Shown: positions 14,244 to 15,599 of the stretch, in pieces
Position numbering within the stretch: the stretch's first letter is position 1
How the letters are laid out: each line of letters opens with the position of its first letter
Assembly (NCBI GenBank): GCA_002314675.1
Contig: DCGZ01000073.1
Span: 1 to 15,599 of the forward strand
Direction: 5' to 3'
Length of the DNA: 15,599 nt
From: Fibrobacter sp. UBA1765
Lineage (GTDB): Bacteria; Fibrobacterota; Fibrobacteria; Fibrobacterales; Fibrobacteraceae
Notes under the pieces: model-generated
What the model was told of the DNA's origin: nothing
The model's input: only the letters and a program-made list of their open reading frames with translations
Databases searched by the model: none
Program-made: the position numbers and the translations under genes

Positions 14244-14259
14244 CGGTTGTTTTCAAACC

Positions 14260-14283
14260 TATTCCAAGCCGGAATATTTTTTT
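14260..14283 (+). terminator. Terminator-like hairpin pointing toward aroC
   Basis: TATTCC (14260-14265) and GGAATA (14271-14276) form a 6-bp stem followed by seven T on the plus strand. No plus-strand gene lies directly upstream. It may stop antisense transcription entering from the left, or the A-tract on the other strand may serve as an upstream promoter element for the minus-strand TTGACA promoter. Confidence 0.4.
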
Positions 14284-14296
14284 CATTCAAAATGAA
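14282..14296. promoter_or_regulatory. Short inverted repeat in the divergent region (operator-like)
   Basis: TTCATT (14282-14287) and AATGAA (14291-14296) are perfect arms around CAA. It is in the intergenic region between the minus-strand TTGACA promoter and aroC. It could bind a regulator, but in AT-rich sequence such a repeat may arise by chance. Confidence 0.25.
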
Positions 14297-14415
14297 CGAA
14301 AATTCAAATAAAACCTAAAAAGTTCGCAGGCATTTTTCGCCCTTCGACCGACCCCACGCGCGCCTATAAAGCCCCGCATACAGAACTAAAGGCTTGTTTT
14401 AACTACATTTGGGCC

Positions 14416-15501
14416 ATGTCTAGCATTTTCGGAAAACTTTTTAGCATTTCTACATGGGGAGAATCCCACGGAGCTGGCCTTGGAGCCGTTGTAGACGGTT
14501 GCCCGGCAGGCCTTCCGCTCGAAGCTTCGGATCTCCAATTTTACCTTGACCGCCGCCGTCCTGGGCAAAACAAGCTCACGACCCAGCGCAACGAAGCCGA
14601 CGAAGTCCAGATTCTTTCTGGCGTATTCGAAGGCAAAACTACAGGTACTCCGATTTCCCTTGCCATTTTCAACAAGGACCAGCACAGCGGAGACTATTCC
14701 GAAATTGCAAAATGGTACCGCCCGGGCCACGCCGACCTTGCATACGACCTTAAATACGGTTTTCGCGACTATCGCGGAGGCGGCAGAAGTTCCGCCCGAG
14801 AAACCGCAGGACGAGTCGCTGCGGGCAGCATTGCGCGTAAAATGCTCAAGCTTGCAAATGGCACTGAATTCTTGGCATGGGTTAGCGCAGTTGGCAACGT
14901 CTCTGGCGAAATTGACCCAAGTACCGTTACATACGAAGCGCTGGACGCTTCTCCAGTCCGCTGCCCGGATCCAGAACTTTCCGCAAAAATGTCTGCAGAA
15001 ATCGAGGCAGCAAAGGCAGACAAGGACAGCGTTGGCGGCGTTGTGACGCTTTTGATCAAGAACGTTCCCGCCTGCCTTGGCGAACCGGTCTTTGACCGTG
15101 CAGAATCTTTGCTAGCTCAAGCGATGCTCAGCATTCCGGCATGCAAGGGCTTTGAAATCGGCATGGGCTTTGAAGCCGCAAAGATGCGCGGCAGCAAGCA
15201 CAACGATGAAATCTACGTCGAAAACGGCAAGTTCCACACACGCACAAATCGCGCTGGCGGAACCCTCGGCGGCATCACCAATGGCGAAGACATCATTTGC
15301 CGCATGGCTTTCAAGCCGACAGCAACAATCGGCCAGGAACAGAATACCGCTAGCCGCACAATGGAAAACGGGACGCTTGCAGCAAAGGGCCGTCACGACC
15401 CGTGCGTTGCAGTACGCGCGCCTGTGATTGTCGAAAGCATGGCTGCACTCGTGCTTGCCGACTTGTTCCTTCAGGAACGCGCAAAGCACGGCTTGTTCTA
15501 G
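14416..15501 (+). CDS. aroC: Chorismate synthase
   Basis: This enzyme is the last step of the shikimate pathway. It converts EPSP to chorismate with reduced FMN in the cytosol and feeds aromatic amino acids and folate. The 361 residues match the family. All three signatures are visible: GESHGAGLGAVVDGCPAG (16-33), the DYRGGGRSSARETAGRVAAG block with its conserved basic and Ser residues, and KGRHDPCVAVRAPVIVESMA near the C-terminus. The start ATG at 14416 gives the standard N-terminus and is preceded only by GGG, a weak ribosome site. A TATAAA at 14365-14370 is a possible -10 with no good -35. Chorismate is not a precursor only for classical menaquinone; it also enters the futalosine route used by MqnC, but the two genes are far apart here. 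Confidence 0.98.
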   Translation: MSSIFGKLFSISTWGESHGAGLGAVVDGCPAGLPLEASDLQFYLDRRRPGQNKLTTQRNEADEVQILSGVFEGKTTGTPISLAIFNKDQHSGDYSEIAKWYRPGHADLAYDLKYGFRDYRGGGRSSARETAGRVAAGSIARKMLKLANGTEFLAWVSAVGNVSGEIDPSTVTYEALDASPVRCPDPELSAKMSAEIEAAKADKDSVGGVVTLLIKNVPACLGEPVFDRAESLLAQAMLSIPACKGFEIGMGFEAAKMRGSKHNDEIYVENGKFHTRTNRAGGTLGGITNGEDIICRMAFKPTATIGQEQNTASRTMENGTLAAKGRHDPCVAVRAPVIVESMAALVLADLFLQERAKHGLF

Positions 15502-15517
15502 GGTAGGATCTATATTA

Positions 15518-15585
15518 GACGAGAGAACGGGCCTTTGGCCCTACAGACGAGAGGGACCTGTCAATTTCCGTGTTTAGGTATGAGG
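15518..15585 (+). repeat. Right copy of the degenerate post-gene repeat
   Basis: This copy starts 16 bases after the aroC stop codon. It has GACGAGAG (15518-15525), a GGGCC/GGCCC hairpin (15529-15541), a second GACGAGAG (15546-15553) and AGGTATGAGG (15576-15585). The first and last boxes match the inverted copy at 1-68 with the same 58-bp spacing. The hairpin has no following T-tract, so it is not an obvious terminator, though it may fold in the aroC mRNA. Confidence 0.55.
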
Positions 15586-15599
15586 GCGCTTCGCTTTGA

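Overview
The window looks like chromosomal core sequence from a Fibrobacter-type bacterium (phylum Fibrobacterota). Three things point there: a TIGR02147-family protein, a family heavily expanded in Fibrobacter succinogenes; a secreted CE2-type acetyl esterase suited to plant-wall xylan; and menaquinone made by the futalosine route (mqnC). This is inferred from protein families read by eye, without a database search. No phage, insertion sequence, CRISPR array, rRNA or tRNA was seen.

Layout. On the minus strand, bases 1-2710 hold cysS (cysteinyl-tRNA synthetase) and, upstream of it, a TIGR02147 HTH-type protein followed directly by an unannotated 36-codon ORF with a strong Shine-Dalgarno. Two hairpins, one a probable terminator, separate that pair from cysS. 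On the plus strand, mqnC (2945-3979, with a structured leader) is followed by a six-TM diguanylate cyclase (4073-5593) that may be translated from a leaderless mRNA. A bidirectional terminator closes this side.

From 12398 down to about 6607 the minus strand carries a tightly packed operon: a membrane diguanylate cyclase with a periplasmic beta-rich domain, a small lipoprotein, ispA, dxs, and a SpoU-type RNA 2'-O-methyltransferase with an unusual Arg/Gly/Phe-rich repeat tail. Gaps between these genes are 0-5 nt. pyrF follows, but an intrinsic terminator sits between the methyltransferase stop and the pyrF start, which resembles the rph-pyrE attenuator of enteric bacteria. Upstream, a second minus-strand pair (13608-14192 secreted protein of unknown function, 12561-13598 CE2-like esterase) runs from a TTGACA promoter, divergent from aroC (chorismate synthase, 14416-15501).

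The two window ends carry inverted copies of a degenerate element. It has a GACGAGAG box and an AGGTATGAGG box exactly 58 bp apart, and each copy lies just after a stop codon, which suggests a dispersed post-gene repeat or a contig break at repeats.

Most genes are housekeeping (tRNA charging, menaquinone, isoprenoid, pyrimidine, aromatic amino acid synthesis). The less ordinary material is regulatory: the TIGR02147/small-ORF pair with repeated sites around mqnC, the mqnC leader, the pyrF attenuator-like terminator, and c-di-GMP signalling genes placed next to core metabolism.
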